This document shows, piece after piece, positions 53,052 through 61,887 of a stretch of 64,000 bases of DNA; the first letter of the stretch is position 1; every line of letters starts with the position of its first letter. Below the pieces are notes generated by a model. That model was given only the letters and a program-made list of their open reading frames with translations, was not told the DNA's origin and searched no databases. The position numbers were made by a program, and so were the translations under genes. The DNA is from Streptomyces venezuelae (GTDB lineage: Bacteria > Actinomycetota > Actinomycetes > Streptomycetales > Streptomycetaceae): NCBI RefSeq assembly GCF_008642335.1, contig NZ_CP029191.1:3844001-3908000 (forward strand), in the 5' to 3' direction.

Positions 53052-53915
53052 ATGTCCGCAGACCAGGGCAGCTCGAAGGTGCTCACGCTCACGCTCGTCA
53101 AGAGCCCGAGCGAATCCGCGCCCGACGCGCTTCACAGCTCAACAGCCTCGGAAGCCATCGACACCCGGACCCTGTCCCGCTCCCTCTTCCTGCGGCTCGC
53201 CACGCTCGCCCAGGACAGCCCGGAGCGCGTCTATGTACGCGACACGCTCATCGAGCTCAACCTGCCGCTCGTGCGGTACGCGGCGGCCCGATTCCGCAGT
53301 CGCAACGAACCGATGGAGGACATCGTCCAGGTCGGAACGATCGGCCTGATCAAGGCGATCGACCGTTTCGACTGCGAACGCGGCGTGGAGTTCCCGACGT
53401 TCGCGATGCCGACGGTCGTCGGCGAGATCAAGCGCTTCTTCCGGGACACCAGTTGGTCGGTGCGCGTGCCGCGCCGCCTCCAGGAGCTGCGGCTCGCCCT
53501 CACGAAGACCAGCGACGAGCTCGCCCAGCGGCTCGACCGCTCGCCGACCGTGCCCGAGCTCGCCGCCGCGCTCGGCGTCTCGGAGGAGGACGTCGTCGAC
53601 GGCCTCGCGGTCGGCAACGCGTACACCGCGTCGTCGCTCGACTCCCCGACCCCCGAGGACGACGGCGGCGAGGGCTCCCTCGCGGACCGGCTCGGGTACG
53701 AGGACACGGCGCTGGAGGGCGTGGAGTACCGCGAGTCCCTCAAGCCGCTGCTCGCCAAGCTGCCGCCGCGCGAGCGCCGCATCATCATGCTGCGGTTCTT
53801 CGCCAACATGACGCAGTCGCAGATCGGCGAGGAGGTCGGCATCTCACAGATGCACGTGTCCCGGCTCCTGACCCGGACGCTCGCGCAGCTCCGCGAAGGC
53901 CTCATCTCGGACTGA
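53052..53915 (+). CDS. sigN: SigB/SigF-type RNA polymerase sigma factor (SigN-like)
   Basis: A 287-residue sigma factor paralogous to the upstream SigF. Region 2 matches almost exactly ([40 protein letters not shown]); region 4 ends [20 protein letters not shown]. Extra N-terminal sequence MSADQGSSKVLTLTLVKSPS. ATG 53052 follows AAGGGGGTGG. By recollection, the neighbour of SigF in S. coelicolor is SigN, needed for aerial development; the assignment is positional. It is transcribed separately from sigF. Confidence 0.72.
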   Translation: MSADQGSSKVLTLTLVKSPSESAPDALHSSTASEAIDTRTLSRSLFLRLATLAQDSPERVYVRDTLIELNLPLVRYAAARFRSRNEPMEDIVQVGTIGLIKAIDRFDCERGVEFPTFAMPTVVGEIKRFFRDTSWSVRVPRRLQELRLALTKTSDELAQRLDRSPTVPELAAALGVSEEDVVDGLAVGNAYTASSLDSPTPEDDGGEGSLADRLGYEDTALEGVEYRESLKPLLAKLPPRERRIIMLRFFANMTQSQIGEEVGISQMHVSRLLTRTLAQLREGLISD

Positions 53916-53947
53916 GCGCGCCAACGCGGCGCGCGGTGACCCGTGTT

Positions 53948-53980
53948 GCTGACGGGGTTCCTAATTGACGGCCCGTCAGC
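53948..53980. promoter_or_regulatory. Inverted repeat upstream of the lipoprotein gene
   Basis: gctgacggg (53948-53956) and cccgtcagc (53972-53980) around 15 nt. It lies between the sigN stop and the lipoprotein start. It may be an operator or a weak terminator; no T tract is visible. Confidence 0.35.
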
Positions 53981-53992
53981 CACACTGGCGCG

Positions 53993-54796
53993 ATGCGACG
54001 TGGCGTACGGAACGTGCGGAACGTGCTCGGTGCGGGTGCCGCCGTGCTCTGCCTCGGCGGACTCGTTTCCGCCTGTGGCGACGGCGGCGGCGACGGTTAC
54101 GTGGCGACCGGGGCGGTCCCCGAGCGGGCGCGGGGACAGGCCGTGGGCCCTACCGGTGACGTGAAGCTGGTGCCGCTCGACGAGGCGGAGGGTGTGTCCG
54201 CTGCCCGCGGGGGCGGCGGGTCTTCCTCCTCGGCGGGACCCCGTGGCGAAGGCGACTCGGAGGGGAAGTCGCCTGCTGCGGCGAGGGGTTCGGAGTCCGG
54301 CGCCCCTACGGAGGGCCGCTCGGCCGGCACGCCATCGGCCCCGCATACGGGGACGGGCACGGGAACGGGCACGGGAACGGGCACTGGCCCCGGCCCTGGC
54401 CGCCCTGACAGTCCCGGAACGGACGCCCCCGGACCTCAGAAGCCGAAGCCCGACCCGAACCCCGACCCTCGGCCCCACCCGCCCAGCGGTCCCGCCGCGC
54501 TCTCCGTCGGCGACCCCGAGCGGAAGCCCGCGGACAAACGCTGGTGCGAGAACGTCACCGTCGCCTTCCGCAACACCGGTGGCTCACCGGTGCGTTCGGG
54601 CACGGTGACCTTCGGGACGCACATCATCGGCGCGCTCGGCGTCGACTGGGCCACGATCGAGTCGACCGCGCAGTTGCCGGCGCCGATCGGAGCCGGGCAG
54701 AAGAAGGAGAAAACCTGGCCGGTATGCGTCGACGCGTGGCGGGTTCCGCTCGGCATGCACGTGGAGACGCGAGACGTCGCGGTGAACTGGCGATAG
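53993..54796 (+). CDS. Putative lipoprotein with low-complexity linker
   Basis: A 267-residue protein. The signal LGAGAAVLCLGGLVSAC ends in a lipobox (L-V-S-A-C), so the mature protein is expected to be lipid-anchored at the outer membrane face. A disordered Gly/Thr/Pro linker follows (HTGTGTGTGTGTGTGPGPG). The C-terminal domain (KRWCENVTVAFRNTGGSPVR, GALGVDWATIESTAQLPAPI) is a small beta-rich fold with two Cys. I do not recognise a family. Confidence 0.78.
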   Translation: MRRGVRNVRNVLGAGAAVLCLGGLVSACGDGGGDGYVATGAVPERARGQAVGPTGDVKLVPLDEAEGVSAARGGGGSSSSAGPRGEGDSEGKSPAAARGSESGAPTEGRSAGTPSAPHTGTGTGTGTGTGTGPGPGRPDSPGTDAPGPQKPKPDPNPDPRPHPPSGPAALSVGDPERKPADKRWCENVTVAFRNTGGSPVRSGTVTFGTHIIGALGVDWATIESTAQLPAPIGAGQKKEKTWPVCVDAWRVPLGMHVETRDVAVNWR

Positions 54797-54820
54797 CCCC
54801 TGCCGGGGGGCTCATACGTC

Positions 54821-54957
54821 TGCGGGTGCGTCGTGGTTGCTCGCGCAGTTCCCCGCGCCCCTTACCTGCACCTCGCTGGGGCCCCCCGAAAGGGCGAGCT
54901 CAGCCTGGACCGCCTAGGGGCGCGGGGAACTGCGCGACCAGCCCCCACACACCCGCA
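54821..54957. repeat. Streptomyces intergenic palindromic repeat element
   Basis: A ~137-bp element. Perfect 22-bp arms: 54841-54862 (core gcgcagttccccgcgccc) and its reverse complement at 54916-54937. Outer arms tgcgggtg (54821) and cacccgca (54949) extend it. From memory this is the well-known Streptomyces intergenic repeat family of this sequence; no coding potential. Confidence 0.85.
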
Positions 54958-54984
54958 GGCAAAAACGAGGCCTCACAGACGCCG

Positions 54985-55185
54985 TCAGGCGAGCGCCAGC
55001 CACGCCACCCCCGCCACCACCGCGATCGCGAGGATCACGCCGATGATCAGGCCCACACGCGGGCCGGAGGAGGAAGGTGCCGCCTGCGCGCGGCCACCGC
55101 GCGGCGCCTCGTCGACGAACGCGCGGAACATCTGCGTGCTGCCTGCGGGATCGGGGTTGCCGTTGCCCTGGGGGTTGTGTGCCAT
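54985..55185 (-). CDS. Small C-terminal-TM protein
   Basis: A 66-residue protein: polar start (MAHNPQGNGNPDPAGSTQMF), a basic middle, then a C-terminal hydrophobic helix (VGLIIGVILAIAVVAGVAWL), so it is a tail-anchored type membrane protein. ATG 55185 is chosen; an upstream ATG at 55215 is open. Function unknown. Confidence 0.65.
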   Translation of the reverse strand: MAHNPQGNGNPDPAGSTQMFRAFVDEAPRGGRAQAAPSSSGPRVGLIIGVILAIAVVAGVAWLALA

Positions 55186-55299
55186 GGAGCAGGACCCTAG
55201 CGAATCCACGGCCATCGGCCCAACCCCCTCTGGCCAGCGACTTTACGACCGGGGTCCCAACGCTTTGCCGACTCTTTAGTCCGATGGGCCCTTTTTAAT

Positions 55300-55342
55300 T
55301 TGCCTGCGGCAACCAACCGCTTCTATCGTTGCCCTAAGCAAC
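55300..55342. promoter_or_regulatory. Probable MarR operators
   Basis: Two inverted repeats sharing TTGC/GCAA arms: TTGCC-TGC-GGCAA (55300-55312) and GTTGC-CCTAA-GCAAC (55328-55342), centres about 29 bp apart. They lie directly upstream of the MarR start. Two nested sites of this kind fit MarR autoregulation of the divergent-free operon with the DHA2 pump. Confidence 0.6.
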
Positions 55343-55359
55343 AAAAAATTGGAGGTGCC

Positions 55360-55863
55360 GTGGCCGCGCAGCGTCAGTACGAGGAGCTGGCCCGACAGCT
55401 CAGCGCCATCGGTGCCGTGAAGCGCGGCCTCGGACGGGGCCTTCCGCACGACTGCCCCGCCGGATCCGCCGCCGTACTCATCCTGCTCGACCGCCACGGC
55501 GCGATGCGGATGAGCAGGCTCGCGGAGCTGCTCGCCGTCGACACGTCGGTGACCAGCCGGCACGTCGCCCATGTCGCGGAGAGGGAGTGGATCGTCCGCG
55601 ATCCCGACCCCGCCGACAAGCGCTCCCGGATCCTGCGGCTCACGCCCGAGGGCAAAGCCAAGGTGGACGAGCTCTCCGAGCTCTCCATCCGGACACTCAC
55701 CCACTACCTGCACGACTGGACCGACGACGAGGTCGTCCAGCTCAGCACGTTGCTGGCGCGCCTGCGCGACAGCTTCGGGGACTGCCGCGCGGCTTCGGCC
55801 CGGCAGGCCCCTTCCCCCCACGACGTGCGGACCACGTCGGAGACCACCCGTACACCCGCGTAA
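55360..55863 (+). CDS. MarR-family regulator
   Basis: A 167-residue winged-helix regulator. HTH part LAELLAVDTSVTSRHVAHVA, wing DPDPADKRSRILRLTPEGKA (D-K-R-S-R motif), and dimerisation helices at both ends. A GGAGG lies just before GTG 55360. It is followed 13 nt later by a DHA2 transporter, the classic repressor-pump pair. Inducer unknown. Confidence 0.92.
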   Translation: MAAQRQYEELARQLSAIGAVKRGLGRGLPHDCPAGSAAVLILLDRHGAMRMSRLAELLAVDTSVTSRHVAHVAEREWIVRDPDPADKRSRILRLTPEGKAKVDELSELSIRTLTHYLHDWTDDEVVQLSTLLARLRDSFGDCRAASARQAPSPHDVRTTSETTRTPA

Positions 55864-55876
55864 GAAAAGGAAGTCC

Positions 55877-58426
55877 ATGGCAACAACCACACCAGCCGGT
55901 GTGCGGGGCAGCCATGCCAAGCACGGAGCGCACCACGGTCACAGCGGTGAGAACGCTCCGATGACGCACCGGCAGATCATGGAAGCGCTGTCCGGGCTGC
56001 TGCTCGGCATGTTCGTGGCGATCCTCTCGTCGACGATCGTCTCCAACGCCCTGCCCGAAATCATCGGCGACCTCGGCGGCGGCCAGTCCGCCTACACCTG
56101 GGTCGTCACCGCGTCGCTGCTCGCCATGACCGCGACGACGCCCCTGTGGGGCAAGCTGTCCGACCTCTTCAGCAAGAAGGCGCTCGTACAGATAGCCCTG
56201 GTCATCTACGTCGGCGGTTCGGTCGTCGCCGGTCTCTCGCAGAGCGCAGGGATGCTGATCGCCTGCCGCGTTGTGCAGGGCATCGGCGTGGGCGGTCTCT
56301 CCGCCCTGGCGCAGATCGTCATGGCCGCGATGATCTCCCCGCGCGAGCGCGGCCGGTACTCCGGCTACCTCGGCGCGACCTTCGCCGTCGCCACCGTCGG
56401 CGGCCCGCTGCTCGGCGGTGTCATCACCGACACCTCGTGGCTCGGCTGGCGCTGGTGCTTCTACGTCGGCGTGCCCTTCGCGATCATCGCGCTGATCGTG
56501 CTCCAGAAGACGCTGAAGCTCCCCGTCGTCAAGCGGGACGTCAAGGTCGACTGGGCCGGCGCGTTCTTCATCAGCGCCGCCGTCTGCCTGCTGCTCGTCT
56601 GGGTCACCTTCGCCGGTGACAAGTACGACTGGATGTCCTGGCAGACCGCTGCCATGGTCGGCGGTTCGGTCCTGCTCGGGCTGATCTTCGTACTCGTGGA
56701 GTCGAAGGCCAGCGAGCCGATCATTCCGCTCCGGCTCTTCCGGAACCGCACCATCACGCTCGCCTCCCTCGCCTCGCTCTTCGTGGGTGTCGCGATGTTC
56801 GCGGGCACGGTCTTCTTCAGCCAGTACTTCCAGCTGGCGCGGGGCGAGTCCCCGACCATGTCCGGCGTCATGACGATCCCGATGATCGGTGGTCTGTTCG
56901 TCTCGTCCACCGTCTCCGGCCAGGTCATCACGAAGACCGGCAAGTGGAAGGCGTGGCTGGTCAGCGGCGGCGTCCTGGTGACGGCGGGCCTCGGTCTGCT
57001 CGGCACCATCCGGTACGACACCGAGTACTGGCACATCGCGATCTTCATGGCCCTGATGGGTCTCGGCATCGGCATGATGATGCAGAACCTCGTGCTCTGC
57101 ACGCAGAACCAGGTCGCTCCCGAGGACCTCGGCTCGGCCAGCTCCACCGTCACCTTCTTCCGCTCGCTGGGCGGTGCGATGGGTGTCTCGGCGCTCGGCG
57201 CGATCATGTCGACGCGGATCACCGACTACGTCAAGGACGGCATCGCCGACCTCGGCCCGAAGGCCGCGGCGCAGTTCGGCCACGGCGGCACCGGTGGCGG
57301 CGGCATCCCCGACCTGTCGAAGATCCCGGAGCCGTTCCGCACGGTCATGGAGAGCGCGTACGGGCACGGCATCGCCGATGTCTTCCTCATCGCCGCTCCG
57401 ATGGCGCTGATCGCTTTCCTGATCACGCTGTTCATCAAGGAGGTCCCGCTGCGGACGTCCGGCGCACTGGCCCAGGCCGCCTCGGAGACCACGGACGGCG
57501 CGGCTCCGGCGGACGAAGCCGTGGCCACGGCCACCGCCGAGCAGCCCGTGCTCGCCTCCGTCGCCTCGGGCGCCGAGACAGGGCCCGAGGGCACGCAGCG
57601 GCTCGCCGCCGTGGCGTCCGCCGCGCAGCCCGGCGCGGGCTCCGGCGATCTCCCGCGGATCACGGACGGCATCCCGGTACGCGGCTTCGTCCGCGGCGCC
57701 GAGAGCGCGCCGGTCCCGCAGGCCGCGGTCACGCTGATCTCCCTCGCGGGACGGCAGCTCGGCCGGTCGGTCGCGCAGGGCGACGGCTCCTACTCCGTCG
57801 ACGCCCCGGGCGCCGGTTCGTACGTGCTCATCGCGTCGGCCGACGGGTTCCAGCCGCAGGCCTCCACGGTCGTCGTGGGCGAGGACGCCCTCGCGTACGA
57901 CATCCTGCTCAGCGGCACCAGCGGCCTCAGCGGTCTGGTGCGGGACGCGGACAGCAAGCTGCCCGTGAGCGGCGCCATGGTCATCGTGACCGACGTGCGC
58001 GGCGACGTCCTCGCCACCGGGCTCTCCGGCGAGCAGGGCGAGTTCACCTTCGCCGAGCTGGTCCCCGGCACCGTCACCATCGCGGTGAACGCCGCCGGAC
58101 ACCGGCCGCTCGCGCTGCCCGTCGAGGTCGGCGGCACCGGGGTCACCCGGGTCGAGGTCGAGCTCCACTCCGGCGCGCGGGTGCTCGGCACCGTGCGGGC
58201 GGGCGGCGCGCCGCTGAACGACGCGCGCGTCACCCTCGTGGACGCCGCGGGCAACGTCGTCGCCACCGCGACCACCGGGACGGACGGGGCGTACGCCTTC
58301 ACCGACCTGGACAGCGGCGACTACACGGTCATCGCGACCGGGTACCCGCCGGTGGCGACGGGTCTGACGGTGGCCGGCAGCGGCATCGACGGCCACGACA
58401 TCGAGCTCGCCCACCCGGGCGAGTGA
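55877..58426 (+). CDS. DHA2-family MFS transporter fused to three carboxypeptidase-regulatory-like domains
   Basis: An 849-residue fusion protein. Residues ~35-530 are a 14-helix EmrB/QacA-type pump (MTATTPLWGKLSDLFSKKAL motif A; ATVGGPLLGGVITDTSWLGW motif C). A linker (~530-595) precedes three beta-sandwich domains of the carboxypeptidase-regulatory/CnaB-like type: about 598-680 (RGFVRGAESAPVPQAAVTLI), 684-765 (GLVRDADSKLPVSGAMVIVT) and 768-849 (GTVRAGGAPLNDARVTLVDA). The C-terminal domains would be cytoplasmic in a 14-helix topology. AAAAGGA precedes ATG 55877; the gene is coupled to the MarR regulator. Confidence 0.87.
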   Translation: MATTTPAGVRGSHAKHGAHHGHSGENAPMTHRQIMEALSGLLLGMFVAILSSTIVSNALPEIIGDLGGGQSAYTWVVTASLLAMTATTPLWGKLSDLFSKKALVQIALVIYVGGSVVAGLSQSAGMLIACRVVQGIGVGGLSALAQIVMAAMISPRERGRYSGYLGATFAVATVGGPLLGGVITDTSWLGWRWCFYVGVPFAIIALIVLQKTLKLPVVKRDVKVDWAGAFFISAAVCLLLVWVTFAGDKYDWMSWQTAAMVGGSVLLGLIFVLVESKASEPIIPLRLFRNRTITLASLASLFVGVAMFAGTVFFSQYFQLARGESPTMSGVMTIPMIGGLFVSSTVSGQVITKTGKWKAWLVSGGVLVTAGLGLLGTIRYDTEYWHIAIFMALMGLGIGMMMQNLVLCTQNQVAPEDLGSASSTVTFFRSLGGAMGVSALGAIMSTRITDYVKDGIADLGPKAAAQFGHGGTGGGGIPDLSKIPEPFRTVMESAYGHGIADVFLIAAPMALIAFLITLFIKEVPLRTSGALAQAASETTDGAAPADEAVATATAEQPVLASVASGAETGPEGTQRLAAVASAAQPGAGSGDLPRITDGIPVRGFVRGAESAPVPQAAVTLISLAGRQLGRSVAQGDGSYSVDAPGAGSYVLIASADGFQPQASTVVVGEDALAYDILLSGTSGLSGLVRDADSKLPVSGAMVIVTDVRGDVLATGLSGEQGEFTFAELVPGTVTIAVNAAGHRPLALPVEVGGTGVTRVEVELHSGARVLGTVRAGGAPLNDARVTLVDAAGNVVATATTGTDGAYAFTDLDSGDYTVIATGYPPVATGLTVAGSGIDGHDIELAHPGE

Positions 58427-58433
58427 CGGCTCC

Positions 58434-58474
58434 GGCCCGTGGCCGCGCCCCGAGCGGAGGCGCGGCCACGGGCC
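58434..58474 (+). terminator. Terminator after the DHA2 fusion gene
   Basis: ggcccgtggccgcgcc (58434-58449) and ggcgcggccacgggcc (58459-58474) form a perfect 16-bp stem with a 9-nt loop, right after the stop. Confidence 0.8.
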
Positions 58475-58603
58475 GGTTGCGGAAAGGGCCCCCGGGCCGG
58501 CGGTGGCACACATGGCAGGGGACGGCCAGTCACCGCCCGCCGGGGGCCGTCTGCGTATCGTGAGGCTTCCCGGAGCGGGAAGCCCGGCAAGGAGATAAAC
58601 GGG

Positions 58604-59431
58604 ATGGCACTGAACGCTCGGATCCGGACGCGTGACGGATGGGCCGTGCCCCACGCCGTCGTCACGGTGACGGACATGACCGGGACGCAGGTACTGCGTG
58701 CCGAGGCGGACGACGAGGGTGTCGTACGGGACGGGACCGCCCTCGCGGCCGGGCCCTACACCGTCATCGTGACCGCCGTCGGCTACGCGCCCGTCGCGTC
58801 GACCGCGCTCGTCACGGCGAGCGGGCGGGCTGAGGTCGGCAACGTCGTCCTCGCCCGGCAGGGCGGCACCGAGCTGCCGCCGCCGGGACCGTGGACCATC
58901 GACCCGGCGCACTCGACCGTGGGCGCGGTCGCCCAGCACCTCGGGATCACCAGCGTGCACGGCCGGTTCACGGAGTTCGGGGGGCGGATCGAGATCGCCG
59001 GGGCCGCCGAGGACATCGAGAAGTCGCGCGTCGAGGCGGTCATCCGGTCGGCGTCGATCGACACGGGCAACGGCATGCGCGACGGGCACCTGAAGTCGCC
59101 CGACTTCCTGGACGTCGAGCAGTACCCGGAGATCACGTACCGCTCGAACGGTCTGTCGCCCGCGGGCGCGGACCGCTGGACGGTCCACGGCGAACTCGGC
59201 ATGCACGGGGTCGTGCGCCCGGTCGACCTGGACCTCAGCTACCTGGGGACCGGCGCGGACCCGTGGGGCGGCACGCGGGCGGCGTTCCGCGCCACGGCGG
59301 AGCTGCGCCGCGAGGACTTCGCGATGAACTACAACCAGGTGGTGCAGGCCGGTATCTCGGCGATCGGCACGACGCTGAAGGTGACGCTGGACATCCAGGC
59401 CGTGCAGGGAGAGGTCCTGCCGCAGGTGTGA
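58604..59431 (+). CDS. YceI-family protein with N-terminal carboxypeptidase-regulatory-like domain
   Basis: A 275-residue protein. Residues 1-85 form a carboxypeptidase-regulatory-like domain (RIRTRDGWAVPHAVVTVTDM, AAGPYTVIVTAVGYAPVAST) like those on the upstream transporter. Residues ~95-270 are a YceI lipocalin-like barrel (WTIDPAHSTVGAVAQHLGIT, SVHGRFTEFGGRIEIAGA, FRATAELRREDFAMNYNQVV). No signal peptide. AAGGAGATAAACGGG precedes ATG 58604. YceI proteins bind isoprenoids; partner unknown. Confidence 0.88.
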   Translation: MALNARIRTRDGWAVPHAVVTVTDMTGTQVLRAEADDEGVVRDGTALAAGPYTVIVTAVGYAPVASTALVTASGRAEVGNVVLARQGGTELPPPGPWTIDPAHSTVGAVAQHLGITSVHGRFTEFGGRIEIAGAAEDIEKSRVEAVIRSASIDTGNGMRDGHLKSPDFLDVEQYPEITYRSNGLSPAGADRWTVHGELGMHGVVRPVDLDLSYLGTGADPWGGTRAAFRATAELRREDFAMNYNQVVQAGISAIGTTLKVTLDIQAVQGEVLPQV

Positions 59432-59440
59432 CGCCGGCCG

Positions 59441-60229
59441 TCACTCCCCGCCCGGGGGGTTCCTGGCCAGCAGGGATTCGATGCCCGCGATCATCAGGTC
59501 CAGAGCGATCGTGAAGTCGCGGGCCCACATCTCCTCGACCGTGTCGTCGCCCCGCGCGGCCATCAGCTCGTCCGCGCTCTCCAGCACTCCGTGCTCGGCG
59601 AGCTCCTCGCGGACCGTGCCGATGGCCTCGCGGTAGTACGCCTCCGGGGACATGCCCGCCTCCGCGCACCGTGCGAGGTAGTGGCCCTCGATGGTCCCGA
59701 AGCCGTACACGAACTGGAAGACCGCCGAGATCGCGCCGTTCTGCGTGTACGCGGGCAGCCCGGTGTTCCCCACCGCCTTCTGGATGGCGAGCGCGAAGGC
59801 CAGCCAGTTGGGGCCGATGTTGAGGAAGCGGCCGACCAGCGGGGACACCCAGGGGTGGCGGATGAGCGTCGCGCGGTACTCGTCGGCGAGGGCGCGGAGC
59901 TGGTCGCGCCACTCCTCCGGTGCCGTCTCCGTGTCCGGGAGCCGCATCTCGCCGCAGACCGCGTCGAGGGCGAGCTCCAGGAGGTCGTCCTTGGTGTCCA
60001 CGTACCAGTAGACGGACATCGCCGTGACGTTCAGTTCACCGGCGAGCCTGCGCATGGAGAACTTGTCGAGGCCCTCCGCGTCGAGGAGCCGGACCGTGGC
60101 CCGCGTGATGCGGTCCCGGTCGAGGCCGCTCGGCTGGTCGACCTTGCGGCCGCCGCCGCGTGGCGCCTTGTCCTGCAGCCAGACACTCGTCTTCGCCGCG
60201 GCTTTCGTGCGGCCGGCTGCCTTCGCCAT
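59441..60229 (-). CDS. TetR-family regulator
   Basis: A 262-residue TetR/AcrR regulator. HTH ATVRLLDAEGLDKFSMRRLA, NVTAMSVYWYVDTKDDLLEL, and a C-terminal TetR_C-type ligand domain (HPWVSPLVGRFLNIGPNWLA). A basic N-terminal ~28 residues is unusually long. It lies directly downstream of a DHA2 pump gene it may repress; a 13-bp palindrome sits upstream of that pump. Confidence 0.9.
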   Translation of the reverse strand: MAKAAGRTKAAAKTSVWLQDKAPRGGGRKVDQPSGLDRDRITRATVRLLDAEGLDKFSMRRLAGELNVTAMSVYWYVDTKDDLLELALDAVCGEMRLPDTETAPEEWRDQLRALADEYRATLIRHPWVSPLVGRFLNIGPNWLAFALAIQKAVGNTGLPAYTQNGAISAVFQFVYGFGTIEGHYLARCAEAGMSPEAYYREAIGTVREELAEHGVLESADELMAARGDDTVEEMWARDFTIALDLMIAGIESLLARNPPGGE

Positions 60230-60291
60230 GGCGCACCTTCCTCGTTGGTCCTCGGGTCAACCGGAGCCGGGCGGTCCGCCTCCCCCTGATG

Positions 60292-61794
60292 CTATGCCGC
60301 TGTCTTACCCACGGAGTCTGCCCTCTCCGCCCTCCGCAACAACGCCGCGGCCAGGACGCCTCCGGCGAACACCGCGGCCGCGCCGACGAGCTGACTCGTC
60401 TCGAGCCCGGAGGAGAACGCGTCGGCGATCCGTTCGCGTTCGCCGGACGACTTCGCCGCCGCCATGGCCGCGGGGAACGACGCGGCGGAGACCGCGACGA
60501 GGGACGCGAAGCGGGAGTTGAGGACCGCGCCGAGCACGGCGACGCCGAGGCCGTTGCCGAACTCCGCGAGCGTGCCGTTGATGCCCGCGCCCACGCCCGC
60601 CTTCTCCGGCGGGATGGCGCTCATGATGGCGTTGGCCATGGCCGGCATGGCGAGCGCGATGCCCGCGCCCATGACGATCAGGCCGAGCAGCATGCCGTTG
60701 TAGTTGTCGCCGCCGAGCACCGCTATGACCGCGAGGCCGGCGGCGTTGAGGCTCATGCCGGTCACGATCGTGCCGGGCGTGCCCATCTTGGCGTGCAGCT
60801 TCGCGCCGACGCCGACCAGGTTCAGGGCCACGATGGTGACCGCGAGCGGCGCCGTGCGCAGGCCCGCCTCCAACGGCTCGTAGCCGAGCACGAACTGGAG
60901 GTGCTGGGTGAGCAGGAAGAGCGAGCCGCTGAGACCGAAGGCGACCAGGATGGCGCCCGCGACGGCGCCGACGAAGCGCTGGTTGCGGAAGAAGTGCATG
61001 TCCAGCATCGGGTACGGAATGCGCAGCTCCCAGAGGGCGAACGCGCCGAGGACGAGCACGCCGATCGCGGCGGAGACCAGGACCTGCCCGGACGTCCAGC
61101 CGTGCTCGGGCCCGGAGATGATCGCGTAGACCACCGCGGCCATGCCGATCGTGGAGAGCAGCGCGCCCAGGAGGTCGGGGCGGTCACCCTGCGGATTCTT
61201 CGACTCCGGCACGAGCTTCAGGACGGCGGCGAGGCCGAGCAGCGCCACGGGGATGTTGATCAGGAAGATGGAGCCCCACCAGAAGTGGTCGAGCATGAAG
61301 CCGCCGAGCAGCGGACCCGCCGCGAACCCGAGGGAGTTGATGGTGGCCCAGAGGCCGATCGCCTTGACGCGCTCCGCGTCGTCGAAGATCTGCACGACCA
61401 CCGCGAGCGTGGTGGTCATGAGGAGCGCGCCGCCGATGCCCATGCCCGCGCGGGCGGCGATGAGCTGCCCCGCGCTCTGGGCGAGGCCCGCGGCCAGCGA
61501 GCCGATGCCGAAGAGGGCGAGGCCCGCGGCGAGCATCTTCTTGCGGCCGTAGCGGTCGGCGGCGCTGCCCGCGGTGAGCAGCAGGCCGGACTGGACGAGC
61601 GAGTACGCGTTGATCATCCGCTGGATGTCGGACGTCGACGCGTCCAGTTCCCGGGTGAGGGAGGGGATCGCGACGCTCAGGACGGTGTTGTCGAGCAGCA
61701 CGGTGAGCTGCGCCAGGCAGATGACGCCGAGGATGAGCCAGCGCTGCGGGTGCCGTGGTGAGGCGGTGGGGTTCTCGGCGGTGGTCGCCGTCAT
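60292..61794 (-). CDS. DHA2-type MFS efflux transporter
   Basis: A 500-residue EmrB/QacA-type pump with 14 predicted helices: LGVICLAQLTVLLDNTVLSV at helix 1, GSAADRYGRKKMLAAGLALF (motif A) and LGFAAGPLLGGFMLDHFWWG (motif C). Preceded by a 13-bp palindrome (61821-61860), probable operator for the adjacent TetR regulator. Typical substrates are drugs or dyes. The gene precedes the TetR gene, likely in one operon. Confidence 0.93.
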   Translation of the reverse strand: MTATTAENPTASPRHPQRWLILGVICLAQLTVLLDNTVLSVAIPSLTRELDASTSDIQRMINAYSLVQSGLLLTAGSAADRYGRKKMLAAGLALFGIGSLAAGLAQSAGQLIAARAGMGIGGALLMTTTLAVVVQIFDDAERVKAIGLWATINSLGFAAGPLLGGFMLDHFWWGSIFLINIPVALLGLAAVLKLVPESKNPQGDRPDLLGALLSTIGMAAVVYAIISGPEHGWTSGQVLVSAAIGVLVLGAFALWELRIPYPMLDMHFFRNQRFVGAVAGAILVAFGLSGSLFLLTQHLQFVLGYEPLEAGLRTAPLAVTIVALNLVGVGAKLHAKMGTPGTIVTGMSLNAAGLAVIAVLGGDNYNGMLLGLIVMGAGIALAMPAMANAIMSAIPPEKAGVGAGINGTLAEFGNGLGVAVLGAVLNSRFASLVAVSAASFPAAMAAAKSSGERERIADAFSSGLETSQLVGAAAVFAGGVLAAALLRRAERADSVGKTAA

Positions 61795-61820
61795 CTGCCC
61801 TCCCTTTCCGGGTTCTCTGT

Positions 61821-61860
61821 TCTACGGTGTACGAGGCGGTGGCGCGGCGTACACCGTAGA
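61821..61860. promoter_or_regulatory. Palindromic operator upstream of the DHA2 pump
   Basis: tctacggtgtacg (61821-61833) and cgtacaccgtaga (61848-61860): 13-bp perfect arms with a 14-bp centre. A TetR-type operator architecture, 27-66 bp upstream of the pump start; a further gtacggcgtac lies at 61870-61880. Confidence 0.65.
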
Positions 61861-61887
61861 GCAGTTCCCGTACGGCGTACAAGGGAG

